Assembly (NCBI RefSeq): GCF_014837155.1 | Contig: NZ_JACYHA010000004.1 | Coordinates: forward strand, 248,001-312,000 | Length of the DNA stretch: 64,000 bases | Origin: Litchfieldia stipae | Lineage (GTDB): Bacteria > Bacillota > Bacilli > Bacillales > Bacillaceae_L | Reading direction: 5' to 3' | Part shown: piece by piece, positions 9,540-17,800 of the stretch | How positions within the stretch are numbered: position 1 is the stretch's first letter | Layout: the number at the start of each line of letters is the position of its first letter | Made by a program: the position numbers and the translations under genes | The notes under the pieces: generated by a model | Databases searched by the model: none | What the model was told of the DNA's origin: nothing | Seen by the model: the letters and a program-made list of their open reading frames with translations, nothing else

Positions 9540-10531
9540 TGGGGACAACTTTACTTGAAGTAGGGGATTTAAAAACATATTTTCCGATAAAAAGCGGGTT
9601 GCTCAAGAAAACAAATGGCTATGTGAAGGCTGTGGATGGAATTAGTTTTTCCTTAGAAGAGGGGGATACTCTTGGGCTAGTTGGTGAAAGTGGTTGTGGG
9701 AAATCTACGACTGGTCGTAGTATTCTCCGTCTTATTGAACCAACAAGTGGTTCGGTTAAATACAACGGCGTTGAAGTGACTTCAATGGACAAAAAAGAAT
9801 TAAGGAAACTGCGGAAGGATATGCAAATTGTCTTTCAGGATCCTTATGCCTCTTTAAATCCACGAATTCAAGTAGGAGCGATTTTAGAAGAAGCCTTAGC
9901 GACTCATCGGATAGGTAAAAATTCTAAAGAACAGAAGAAAATGGTATACGATTTACTGGAAAAAGTAGGACTTAACCGAACTGCGTATGAACGTTATCCG
10001 CATGAATTTAGTGGAGGTCAAAGACAAAGAATTGGAATTGCCCGGGCAATTGCGGTGAATCCGAAGCTCATTATTGCGGATGAACCTGTTTCAGCTCTTG
10101 ACGTGTCAATCCAAGCACAAATTCTTAATCTCTTCCAGGATCTTCAGGATCAAATGGGATTAACTTATATTTTCATTGCTCATGATCTTAGTGTCGTCAA
10201 ACATATAAGTGACAAAATCGGTGTAATGTATTTAGGGCGGATGGTAGAGTTTGCTTCAAAGGATGATTTATTCAATAATCCATCACATCCATATACTCAA
10301 GCATTAATGTCAGCTGTACCAGTTCCAGATCCAACAATTAAAAAGGAGCGAATTATCCTAACTGGTGATGTCCCTAACCCATCTAATCCACCGACTGGCT
10401 GTACATTTAATCCTCGTTGCCGTTCATGTATGGAAATATGTACAGAGATTGCGCCTAGGGCTATAGAACTAAGTCCTGGACATGTGGTATCCTGTCATTT
10501 GTATGACCCCGAATATAATCACTCAACATAG
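9539..10531 (+). CDS. ABC transporter ATP-binding protein, DppF/OppF type
   Basis: This second ATPase (330 residues) pairs with the DppD-like protein. It has Walker [10 protein letters not shown], signature FSGGQRQRIGIARA, Walker B LIIADEPVSALD and the C-terminal cysteine-containing extension (CTFNPRCRSCMEIC). The ATG overlaps the preceding TAA by one base (TAATG), which fits a fixed 1:1 ratio of the two ATPases. It completes an importer of one binding protein, two permeases and two ATPases. Confidence 0.93.
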   Translation: MGTTLLEVGDLKTYFPIKSGLLKKTNGYVKAVDGISFSLEEGDTLGLVGESGCGKSTTGRSILRLIEPTSGSVKYNGVEVTSMDKKELRKLRKDMQIVFQDPYASLNPRIQVGAILEEALATHRIGKNSKEQKKMVYDLLEKVGLNRTAYERYPHEFSGGQRQRIGIARAIAVNPKLIIADEPVSALDVSIQAQILNLFQDLQDQMGLTYIFIAHDLSVVKHISDKIGVMYLGRMVEFASKDDLFNNPSHPYTQALMSAVPVPDPTIKKERIILTGDVPNPSNPPTGCTFNPRCRSCMEICTEIAPRAIELSPGHVVSCHLYDPEYNHST

Positions 10532-10557
10532 ATACATAAATGATAGGAGAGAATCCA

Positions 10558-11421
10558 TTGAAAAGAATTAAGCAACAAGTGAAACAGCATTATAACGACT
10601 TATCTCAACGACTAAAGCATGTAGCAAATTTTATTATTGATAACCCTAAATTAATCGCTTTATATCCAGCCAAGGAAATAGGGAAATTGACTGAAACAAG
10701 TGAGACGACTGTGATTAGATGTAGTACAGCATTAGGTTATTCTGGTTATGCAGCCTTGCAGGAGGATATCCGTAAGGCACTGCTTCTTCCTGATGGTGAA
10801 GACCCATTTCAAGCATTTACAAAAGGAATTGAAACGGAGAATAATACGATTACTAAGGTGATGGAGCAGGATATTGAGTATATTAAGCAAACCTATGAAA
10901 AAATCGATGAAGCTCTTTTCTCAGAAGCTGTGCAAGAGATTGTGCGTGCTAAAAAAATAGTTGTTGTTGGACTTAGAACTTCTCATGCTCCAGCTAATTG
11001 GCTTGCCTATACCTTAAATATCATTAAGGGAGAAACCATTTTATTTAAAGGTGATATTGATGATGCCAACTATCTTTTAACAGAAATTAATGAGGATTGG
11101 CTCATTATTGCCTTATCGTTTCAGCGATATGTGAAGCAGACGGTTTCTTTCGTCAAGGCAGCTAAAGAAAAGGGAGCGAAGGTTATTGCCGTTACAGATA
11201 ATGAGCTATCTCCGGTTGGAGTGATGGCTGACACGACGTTTCAAGTCATTACACCGAATCCAACGAGTTTGAAAGGAATGACACCCTTGTTTTCGATTTT
11301 AAATGCGTTGATTTCTAGTGTAACGGTGACGGACAAAGAAAATGTTGAGGCAAGAGTGGAATACTATAATCAATCGAGTGAGCATTATTTTTCATTTTAT
11401 CAGAATGAGGATAATTCATGA
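10558..11421 (+). CDS. MurR/RpiR family transcriptional regulator
   Basis: The N-terminal 75 residues form the RpiR helix-turn-helix (ETSETTVIRCSTALGYSGYAALQ), followed by a SIS sugar-phosphate-binding domain from about residue 110 to 260 (VVVGLRTSHAPANWL, VIAVTDNE). I chose TTG 10558 because AGGAGAG lies six bases before it; the in-frame ATG at 10540 has no ribosome binding site. Members of this family are usually controlled by a phosphosugar ligand. Its place in this operon suggests it regulates the operon, perhaps in response to a cell-wall-derived or amino-sugar ligand. That ligand is inference. Confidence 0.88.
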   Translation: MKRIKQQVKQHYNDLSQRLKHVANFIIDNPKLIALYPAKEIGKLTETSETTVIRCSTALGYSGYAALQEDIRKALLLPDGEDPFQAFTKGIETENNTITKVMEQDIEYIKQTYEKIDEALFSEAVQEIVRAKKIVVVGLRTSHAPANWLAYTLNIIKGETILFKGDIDDANYLLTEINEDWLIIALSFQRYVKQTVSFVKAAKEKGAKVIAVTDNELSPVGVMADTTFQVITPNPTSLKGMTPLFSILNALISSVTVTDKENVEARVEYYNQSSEHYFSFYQNEDNS

Positions 11422-11441
11422 TAATTTAAGGGGGAAATGAA

Positions 11442-12860
11442 ATGAATGGTCAAGTAACAATGAGTGCGTTTGAAACGTATGCGGAAGAATTAATTCAGAA
11501 GTATCAGATTCCAGGGACAGCTATTGGGTTCGCTCATAATGGGGAAGTTGTCTACGAAAAAGGGTTTGGATACCGAAATATTGAGAAGCAGTTACCTGTA
11601 ACGATGGATACTGTCTATGGAATCGCCTCGGTGACGAAATCATTCACTTGTGTAGCAATTATGATTCTTCAAGAACAAGGAAAGCTTTCTGTACATGATC
11701 CGGTTGTAAAATACTTACCTGAATTTTCAACACCAACTGATGCAACTGATAAGATGACCATTCACCACTTCATGACTCATTCAGCTGGAATTCCACCCCT
11801 TCCATCGCTTATTTATGCGAAGAAAAGAAGTCTAGACATTGATCCGTCAGCTCAGGATTATCCGGGTTTACAAATTGTGAAGGATGATCAGCAGCCACCA
11901 ATTGATACATATGAACAGCTGATGGAATTCATCGCTGGATTAGATTTTGACCTGTTGGGTGAGCCAGGAACGGAGTTTAGTTACTCGAATGACTGCTATG
12001 CCTTATTAGGAACAATTGTGCAGCGAGTAAGTGGAATCTCGTTTGAACAATTTGTAAAGGATTATATTCTGGATCCTTGTGGGATGGAGCATTCTTGTTT
12101 TGTCATTGAGGAATTAGGAGACTATGAAAATATCACTTCCCTTTATGCTGCTAGAAAAGTAGAAGCTGGGATGGAGGTATATGAGGCCCCCGTTTGGTGG
12201 GAATCACCGTCAATGCGAGGTGCTGGAGCCTTAAAATCAACAGTGAATGATATGCTTAAATATGCTGAAATCATCCGAACGAAAGGGATGGTTGGAGATA
12301 AGCGAATACTAACTGAAGAAAGTGTTGAACAGATGATTACCCCGTATATTGAATGTTCTCCAGGTCGATTTTATGGCTATGGCTTTATGATTACACCTGA
12401 TTATCATGGTGCTACTCTGGTCGAACATGGAGGAAATCTTAAAGCAATTGCTTCTCAACTCTGTATTATTCCTGAACGTGGAGTTACGGGTATGATTCTA
12501 ACAAATCTAGCCGGTGTTCCTGCAACGACAATCATGAGTGGAGCACTAAATGATTTAGAGGGTCGTCCTGTTGAGGCAACTCCTTATTCAACAGAGGAGT
12601 ATGAAATGTCGTCTGAGCAATTACGAGATTATGAGGGAATCTACGCTTCAAATGAAGGGATGGGACTTAAGATTGATGTCATTGACGATGGACTTGAGTT
12701 CAGTTCCCATGGGACATCGTTCCCGATTCAATGTGTCGGACAGGATTTGTTTCTTGCGATTGTCAAAGATCAAAAGGAATTAATTCGCTTTGTTAGGGAT
12801 GAAAGTGGTGAGATTGAGCGGGTAGCGTATCATATGCGTCAGTTTCCGAAGATAAAATAG
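11442..12860 (+). CDS. Class C beta-lactamase-type serine hydrolase
   Basis: This 472-residue serine hydrolase has SVTK (Ser63, Lys66), YSN (181-183) and HGG (329-331), the catalytic signature of class C beta-lactamases, D-aminopeptidases, esterases and MlrB-like peptidases. It lacks a signal peptide. It closely resembles the C-terminal half of the fusion protein at 90-2387, with nearly the same words around every motif, so the two are recent paralogues flanking the operon. AAGGGGG precedes the ATG. It follows the RpiR gene by 20 bases and ends the operon at a terminator. Confidence 0.9.
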   Translation: MNGQVTMSAFETYAEELIQKYQIPGTAIGFAHNGEVVYEKGFGYRNIEKQLPVTMDTVYGIASVTKSFTCVAIMILQEQGKLSVHDPVVKYLPEFSTPTDATDKMTIHHFMTHSAGIPPLPSLIYAKKRSLDIDPSAQDYPGLQIVKDDQQPPIDTYEQLMEFIAGLDFDLLGEPGTEFSYSNDCYALLGTIVQRVSGISFEQFVKDYILDPCGMEHSCFVIEELGDYENITSLYAARKVEAGMEVYEAPVWWESPSMRGAGALKSTVNDMLKYAEIIRTKGMVGDKRILTEESVEQMITPYIECSPGRFYGYGFMITPDYHGATLVEHGGNLKAIASQLCIIPERGVTGMILTNLAGVPATTIMSGALNDLEGRPVEATPYSTEEYEMSSEQLRDYEGIYASNEGMGLKIDVIDDGLEFSSHGTSFPIQCVGQDLFLAIVKDQKELIRFVRDESGEIERVAYHMRQFPKIK

Positions 12861-12888
12861 GTTTCTACTAGAGTGGAATGTACGAGGT

Positions 12889-12916
12889 CCTTCATCGGGT
12901 GGTGGAGGGCTTTTTC
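12889..12916 (+). terminator. Rho-independent terminator of the peptide operon
   Basis: CCTTCATC and GGTGGAGG pair over eight positions (some G-U) around GGGT, followed by GCTTTTTCG. It closes the 3.4-12.9 kb transcription unit. Confidence 0.65.
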
Positions 12917-13057
12917 GTGTGTGGTGGTTTGAATGCTTGCATATGACTATTTATTGTCGTGATGAATTTTTTTAACTGTATTTTGTTATAGGCCTTTGAT
13001 ATTGTTAGAGTAAGATTATGGAAAGTGGTTAGTAGAGAATAGGAGGGGGAGAATTTA

Positions 13058-13156
13058 TTGCATGTAGTGGTTGGTGTACCGGATTTTCCACTGGAAGAAG
13101 CGTCAGAACCGTCCCCAATTAGCCAAAAGGAGTGTGTTAAGCATGGTGAATCTTGA
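13058..13156 (+). other. Short TTG-initiated reading frame running into a repeat
   Basis: A strong AGGAGGGGGAG site sits seven bases before TTG 13058. The frame encodes 32 residues and its second half is made by the REP-like repeat at 13095-13124. It ends inside the start of the next gene. It may be a gene truncated by repeat insertion or a leader peptide. I do not recognise the first 15 residues. Confidence 0.3.
13095..13124 (+). repeat. REP-like element, single arm (forward)
   Basis: Contains AGAACCGTCCCCAATTAGCC, the right arm of the dispersed family. It ends directly at the AAAAGGAG ribosome binding site of the following acetyltransferase gene. Confidence 0.8.
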
Positions 13157-13700
13157 GGAAAAGCCGTCAATAGGAGGAGAGCGTGTGATTCTAAGACCGT
13201 TTAATGAAGATGATCTGCCTTTAATTGAAGAATGCATTACAGATCCTGAAGTGATCAAATTGACCGGGAGCTCGAGTGATTTTGATCGAGATGTTTTGAT
13301 CAATTGGTATCGTACCAGAAATGAGCAAAAGGATCGGTTAGATTTAGCCATTGTTGATAAGACACGGAATGTGATGGTTGGAGAAGTGGTTGTCAATTTA
13401 TATGATGAGAAGCAACAGAGTATGAATTTTAGAATTCTGATAGGTCCACGAGGAAGAGACCGAGGACTTGGAACAGAAGCAACTCAATTGTTTATTGATT
13501 ACGTCTTTAAACATACGAATCTACAGCAATTAACCTTAAGTGTCTTCGAGTTCAATCCAAGAGCTAGACATGTCTATGAAAAAGTCGGGTTTGTTGTAGG
13601 TAGTGTAGATAAAAATGATCTAGAGTACGACGGGAAATGGATTGATTCTATTAATATGAAATTGACGAGAGAAGATTGGGATAAAAATAGAATAATATAA
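13143..13700 (+). CDS. GNAT family N-acetyltransferase (RimJ/RimL type)
   Basis: This 185-residue protein has the RimJ/RimL acetyltransferase layout: ILRPFNEDDLPLIEE at the N terminus, an acetyl-CoA loop near RGRDRGLGTEATQLFIDYVF, and the family ending NPRARHVYEKVGFVVG. I place the start at ATG 13143, where AAAAGGAG gives a usable site; the frame is open further upstream, but that part is repeat-derived sequence. It would acetylate an amino group of a protein or small molecule. The substrate is unknown. It stands alone between two repeat copies. Confidence 0.85.
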   Translation: MVNLEEKPSIGGERVILRPFNEDDLPLIEECITDPEVIKLTGSSSDFDRDVLINWYRTRNEQKDRLDLAIVDKTRNVMVGEVVVNLYDEKQQSMNFRILIGPRGRDRGLGTEATQLFIDYVFKHTNLQQLTLSVFEFNPRARHVYEKVGFVVGSVDKNDLEYDGKWIDSINMKLTREDWDKNRII

Positions 13701-13723
13701 ATGGGGATTGCAATGGGTAGGAA

Positions 13724-13742
13724 ACATCAGAACCGTCCCCAA
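13724..13742 (+). repeat. REP-like element, single arm (forward)
   Basis: CATCAGAACCGTCCCC, a trimmed right arm directly abutting the AAAGGGAG ribosome binding site of the next gene. Confidence 0.7.
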
Positions 13743-13757
13743 AGGGAGTGAGACTTG

Positions 13758-14624
13758 GTGAAAAGAAGGATTGAGATGCTAACAATTGATGGTCTAACTA
13801 TTGAATATTCAGTAGTTGGCACTGGAGAACCTATTTTGGTCATGCACGGAGGACATTCGAATTGTCGTGAGGAGTTTGGATATGAGGTGTTGGTGGAGAA
13901 TAGCTATATGATGATTACTCCATCAAGACCAGGCTATGGAGGGACATCAAAGGAGATTGGTGAGAGCTTATCATTGGCCTGTGAGTATTATTCAAAATTA
14001 CTAGAGCACTTACATATAGATAAGGTTCACTTAGTTGCAATATCGGCAGGTGGTCCTAGTGGAATTCATTTTGCAGCAACGCACCCCCATCAGGTACAGT
14101 CATTAATCCTCCAATCTGCGGTGACAAAGGAATGGCTGACTCCAAAGGATATAGAGTACAAAGCTGCCAAGGTCATCTTTCGTCCAAATGTAGAAAAATA
14201 TACATGGAAGATGATTTCTATGATGAATAACGCATTTCCTAGTTTTATATTTCAGCAGATGTTTCCATCATTTAGTAAGTTAAAATACAAGGATGCGACT
14301 GCAAAATTCCATCAGAATGATGTGGAAGCAATCCGGAAAATGAATAATCGGCAACGTTCGGGTGAAGGATTTATGATTGATTTGGAACAGGTCAATAAGG
14401 TATCCGAACAAGAACTACAAGCAATCAAATGTCCGACACTTATTATGCATAGTCATCATGACGGTTCAGTTTCATTGGATCATCCCTATTTTGCTCATGA
14501 ACATATCTCATCTTCTGAACTATCTCTTCTGGATACATGGGGACATTTAATTTGGATTGGGGCGGCGGCTGGAGAAACGAATAATAGATTGCTTTCCTTT
14601 CTTAAAGCACAACGGCTGAAGTGA
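13758..14624 (+). CDS. Alpha/beta hydrolase
   Basis: This 288-residue hydrolase has an HGGHS oxyanion region (about residue 30), a nucleophile elbow AISAGG with Ser96-97 depending on the start used, an Asp in HSHHDGS and a His in TWGHL near the end. The elbow has Ala instead of the usual first Gly (AxSxG). The start is GTG 13758 or TTG 13755 behind AAAGGGAGTGAG. No signal peptide is seen, so it is cytoplasmic. The substrate is not predictable; the family is broad. Confidence 0.85.
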   Translation: MKRRIEMLTIDGLTIEYSVVGTGEPILVMHGGHSNCREEFGYEVLVENSYMMITPSRPGYGGTSKEIGESLSLACEYYSKLLEHLHIDKVHLVAISAGGPSGIHFAATHPHQVQSLILQSAVTKEWLTPKDIEYKAAKVIFRPNVEKYTWKMISMMNNAFPSFIFQQMFPSFSKLKYKDATAKFHQNDVEAIRKMNNRQRSGEGFMIDLEQVNKVSEQELQAIKCPTLIMHSHHDGSVSLDHPYFAHEHISSSELSLLDTWGHLIWIGAAAGETNNRLLSFLKAQRLK

Positions 14625-14675
14625 TTATTTTGGGACGAAGCTTGCCTCCTGATACTAGAATGCGAGGTAAAGAAT

Positions 14676-14703
14676 GGAAGTGTAAGAACCGTCCCGAGTT
14701 AGT
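14676..14703 (+). repeat. REP-like element, single arm (forward)
   Basis: GGAAGTGTAAGAACCGTCCC, then a diverged tail. First of two arms in direct orientation about 50 bases apart. Confidence 0.7.
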
Positions 14704-14728
14704 CTCGAATTAGTCGAAACAAGGAAGG

Positions 14729-14756
14729 CAGCATGAGAACCGTCCCCAATTAGCCA
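14729..14756 (+). repeat. REP-like element, single arm (forward)
   Basis: GCATGAGAACCGTCCCCAAT followed by TAGCC. It ends a few bases before the extended -10 promoter of the SEC-C gene, so it may occupy the -35 region. Confidence 0.75.
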
Positions 14757-14762
14757 ATTTTG

Positions 14763-14771
14763 TGGTATAAT
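14763..14771 (+). promoter_or_regulatory. Extended -10 promoter of the SEC-C gene
   Basis: TGGTATAAT at 14763-14771 is a perfect extended -10 box. No good -35 is seen because the preceding bases belong to a REP-like repeat. Confidence 0.5.
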
Positions 14772-14833
14772 ATAGTGCTGAAAAAAAAAGAGGCACTTCG
14801 AGCTGTCTTATTGTTTTAAAGAAGGAGATTTTC

Positions 14834-16045
14834 ATGAATAATATAACAGAAGATAAGGTGCTGCTTAAAGAATTAAAGTCGTACCAAGCACAACTAGAGA
14901 AAGAAGAAAAGCGGATTTGGAAGAAGAGTTCACAATCTTACGAGCTTCAAAGCTTGTTAGGATTATTAACAAAAAGTGAGCTTGATATCATCCGTAAGAA
15001 TTTAGAGATTAAGGGTGTAAGTGGCCTGAAAAAAGCAGACCTTGCTGTTGCATTAGCAGAGGCGATGCCTGTTCATTTCAATCAAATCCTGTCACTGTTA
15101 GATCTAGAAAGATACAAATTTCTTAAATCGATTAAAAAGAGTGGTATTCTCGTAGAGATTGATGAGGTTCCTTTGTATCAGATTGAAGCTCTTATGGGAT
15201 ATGGAATGGTTTTCCCTATAATTGAAGATGATCGTAAGCTGTTAGTGATGCCAACAGAAGTGGTAGAGCTATTTGATACTGTAAATGAAGTAGAATTACA
15301 GAGAGTGTTGAAGCGAAACACGGAATGGATCCAATTAACACATGGAATGCTATATTTTTATGGTGTAATGGAAACGTTCAAGGTTAGAGAAAAAGTCGAG
15401 AGTCTCTCAAGTGAGCAAGTGAATGTTCATGACTTTAACAAAGTGATTTCTGCTGCTTCTGAATATTATCAAGAAGTTTCTTATAGTGCAACGTTGATGT
15501 CAGATGAAAGAATCATTGATCCAAAAGAGGTATTAATGGATCATAGACAGAGGCCAAATGTAGATTATTATCCATTTACCAAGAAGCAATTGCTTCAAGC
15601 GGGAACATCTGGATATATTGATAAATCAAAGGAAATGGACAAGCTATTGAAGTTCCTGAAAGAAGGATATGACCTATCAACTCAGGAATTAGATGAAATC
15701 GCTGATGATATCATTTTGATTATTAATGAGGAAGTAAGTCCGAATCCAATTATCGAGTATTTACAAACATTATTTGAGTTTCCTTCATTCGAATTCCTTA
15801 AACAGTTAACAGAGCTTGTGATGGATGCATCTAATAACACAAGACAATGGATGATTAAGGGACATACACCACTCGAACTATCGAAGCATGAACGCAAGCA
15901 GTTACTTCCACTAAATACAACTTCATTTATACCGCCAAAACAGGCATCTTCAACGGAGATTGAGCAACCTGCAACAAAAGTCGGGCGAAATGACCCATGT
16001 ATTTGCGGAAGCGGGAAAAAATATAAGAAGTGTTGTGGAAAATAG
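14834..16045 (+). CDS. SEC-C metal-binding domain protein
   Basis: This 403-residue protein ends in a SEC-C zinc motif, GRNDPCICGSGKKYKKCC, with the CxCx8CC ligand pattern also found at the SecA C terminus. The first 370 residues are mostly helical and I do not recognise a catalytic domain; a SAP-like helical stretch may lie at residues 45-75. The ATG follows AAGGAG. It has its own promoter and stands alone, followed by a long non-coding tandem array. Function is unknown; SEC-C tails often mediate zinc-dependent binding to SecB or ribosomes. Confidence 0.85.
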   Translation: MNNITEDKVLLKELKSYQAQLEKEEKRIWKKSSQSYELQSLLGLLTKSELDIIRKNLEIKGVSGLKKADLAVALAEAMPVHFNQILSLLDLERYKFLKSIKKSGILVEIDEVPLYQIEALMGYGMVFPIIEDDRKLLVMPTEVVELFDTVNEVELQRVLKRNTEWIQLTHGMLYFYGVMETFKVREKVESLSSEQVNVHDFNKVISAASEYYQEVSYSATLMSDERIIDPKEVLMDHRQRPNVDYYPFTKKQLLQAGTSGYIDKSKEMDKLLKFLKEGYDLSTQELDEIADDIILIINEEVSPNPIIEYLQTLFEFPSFEFLKQLTELVMDASNNTRQWMIKGHTPLELSKHERKQLLPLNTTSFIPPKQASSTEIEQPATKVGRNDPCICGSGKKYKKCCGK

Positions 16046-16154
16046 GAACGATTCCAACGTCGGATGATGTAACTAGGAGAAAAAAACATATATGCCTATC
16101 AAATGTTATTCTCATTTGGTAGGTGTTTTTTATTTTGCTGCAGTTTGAATGAAG

Positions 16155-16985
16155 TTCGTTGCAATGAACGATATTTTCGTGGAATAAAAGAGTAGATATG
16201 GTTCCAGCAGAGCTATTCGTTGAATTATGATGTACTTTCGTTGGAATATGGCTAAGTTTCGTTGGAATGAGGGCTATTTTCGTTGAATAAAAGAGTAGAT
16301 TATGATCCCAGCAGAGCCATTCGTTGAATTATGCTGCCCTTTCGTTGGATTATGGTTAAGTTCCGTCGGAATAAGCGCTATTTTCGTTGAATAAAAGAGT
16401 AGATATGATCCCAACAGAGCCATTCGTTGAATTATGCTGTACTTTCGTTGGATTATGGTTAAGTTCCGTCGGAATAAGCGCTATTTTCGTTGAATAAAAG
16501 AGTAGATATGATCCCAACAGAGCCATTCGTTGAATTAATGCTGTACTTTCGTTGGATTATGGTTAAGTTCCGTCGGAATAAGCGCTATTTTCGTTGAATA
16601 AAAGAGTAGATATGATCCCAGCAGAGCCATTCGTTGAATCAAGCTATACTTTCGTTGGAATATGGCTAAGTTTCGTTGGAATGAGGGCTATTTTCGTTGA
16701 ATAAAAGAGTAGATATGATCTCAGCGGGGCCATTCGTTGAATCAAGCTATACTTTCGTTGGATTATGGTTAAGTTCCGTCGGAATAAGCGCTATTTTCGT
16801 TGAATAAAAGAGTAGTTATGATCCCAGCAGAGCCATTCGTTGAATCAAGCTATACTTTCGTTGGAATATGTCTAAGTTTCGTCGGAATGAGGGCTATTTT
16901 TGTTGAATAAAAGAGTAGAAATGATTCCAGCAGAGCCATTCATTGAATAACCTTAGACTTTCGTGGGAATATAGCTACACTCCGC
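16155..16985. repeat. Tandem array of 103-104 bp units
   Basis: The anchor word ATAAAAGAGTAG recurs at 16184, 16287, 16391, 16494, 16598, 16701, 16804 and 16907, giving a period of 103-104 bases over about eight units. Within each unit CGTTGRA-type words are spaced 21, 21, 21 and 40 bases. Two unit subtypes alternate irregularly, one with GGCTAAGTTTCGTTGGAAT and one with GGTTAAGTTCCGTCGGAAT. There is no open frame across it. It fills most of the 1.1-kb gap between two genes. Confidence 0.9.
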
Positions 16986-17040
16986 GTCCTGGGGGTGACC
17001 GGCGAGCATCCTCTTTCCTGCGAGGTCTCGCTTTATTCAC
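16977..17040. repeat. Fragment of the MITE-like GC-rich repeat
   Basis: ACACTCCGCGTCCTG is the exact reverse complement of a stretch inside the element at 19130-19294. This looks like a partial copy adjoining the tandem array. Confidence 0.5.
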
Positions 17041-17164
17041 GCATCCAAAGGAAATATCCATGTAATAAGTATGCTAGAATCCTTATTAACTATTCAGCTT
17101 TTCATTTAAAGGATTGGTTTTGGTATAATTACGATTATATATAGATGATTTAGGAGAGTGAAGG

Positions 17165-17761
17165 ATGGAGAATAACGTTTTTGAAGAGATGGCAAAACGA
17201 TATGATACAGAAGAGAGAATCGAATTAGCGAAAGTGGTCGTTAAAGAAGTGAGAAAAGAGTTGCAAAATAGTCAATCCAAAACTTTGATAGACTATGGAA
17301 GTGGTACAGGCTTAGTTAGTTTGGAATTATCGGATGTCGTTGATTCAATGGTGTTGATTGATGCATCTAAAAAGATGTTAGAAGTGGCAGAGGGATAAAT
17401 TTCTCGTCGTGGATTGACGAATGCAAATGTTCTTTATTCAGATTTTACACAAGAAACGCCTGAACTTAAGGCAGACATTGTATTAATGTCGCTAGTCCTA
17501 CTTCATATTCCAGATACTAAACAGATTTTAAAAGAGATGTTTAATCTCTTAAATGATGGTGGCAAGCTCATTATTGTTGATTTTGACAAGAATGATCAAA
17601 TTTATCATCCGAAGGTCCATAATGGATTTACGCATGAAGAGTTGACAACCATTTTGACTGAGATTGGCTTTCGATCAATTGAGATGAAGACGTTCTATCA
17701 TGGAAGCGAGATTTTCATGAAGAAAGATGCCTCTATGTTTATAGCCAGTAGTGTGAAATGA
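17165..17761 (+). pseudogene. SAM-dependent methyltransferase, interrupted by a stop codon
   Basis: This is a class I methyltransferase of about 198 residues with a motif I like DYGSGTGLVSLEL and downstream motifs LMSLVLLHI and LLNDGGKLIIVDF. A TAA at 17396-17398 interrupts the frame after LEVAEG; the same frame resumes at once with ISRRGLTNANVLYSDF, so the parts 17165-17398 and 17414-17761 are one gene with a nonsense codon. A GGAGAG site and an upstream TATAAT support former expression. Stop readthrough or a sequencing error cannot be excluded. Confidence 0.8.
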
Positions 17762-17771
17762 TATAAAAGAC

Positions 17772-17800
17772 AAAAGCACCGTACTTGCGGTGCTTTTTGT
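17772..17800. terminator. Bidirectional rho-independent terminator
   Basis: AAAAGCACCG and CGGTGCTTTT form perfect arms around a 6-base loop with T-runs on both strands. It serves the convergent methyltransferase and PP2C-like genes. Confidence 0.85.

Noticed and set aside
15682-16115. Minus-strand frames opposite the SEC-C gene
   Set aside because: They mirror a well-supported plus-strand gene and have no ribosome binding site or recognisable protein pattern.
16155-16985. CRISPR array
   Set aside because: The whole 103-base unit is repeated; there are no unique spacers of constant length and no cas genes.
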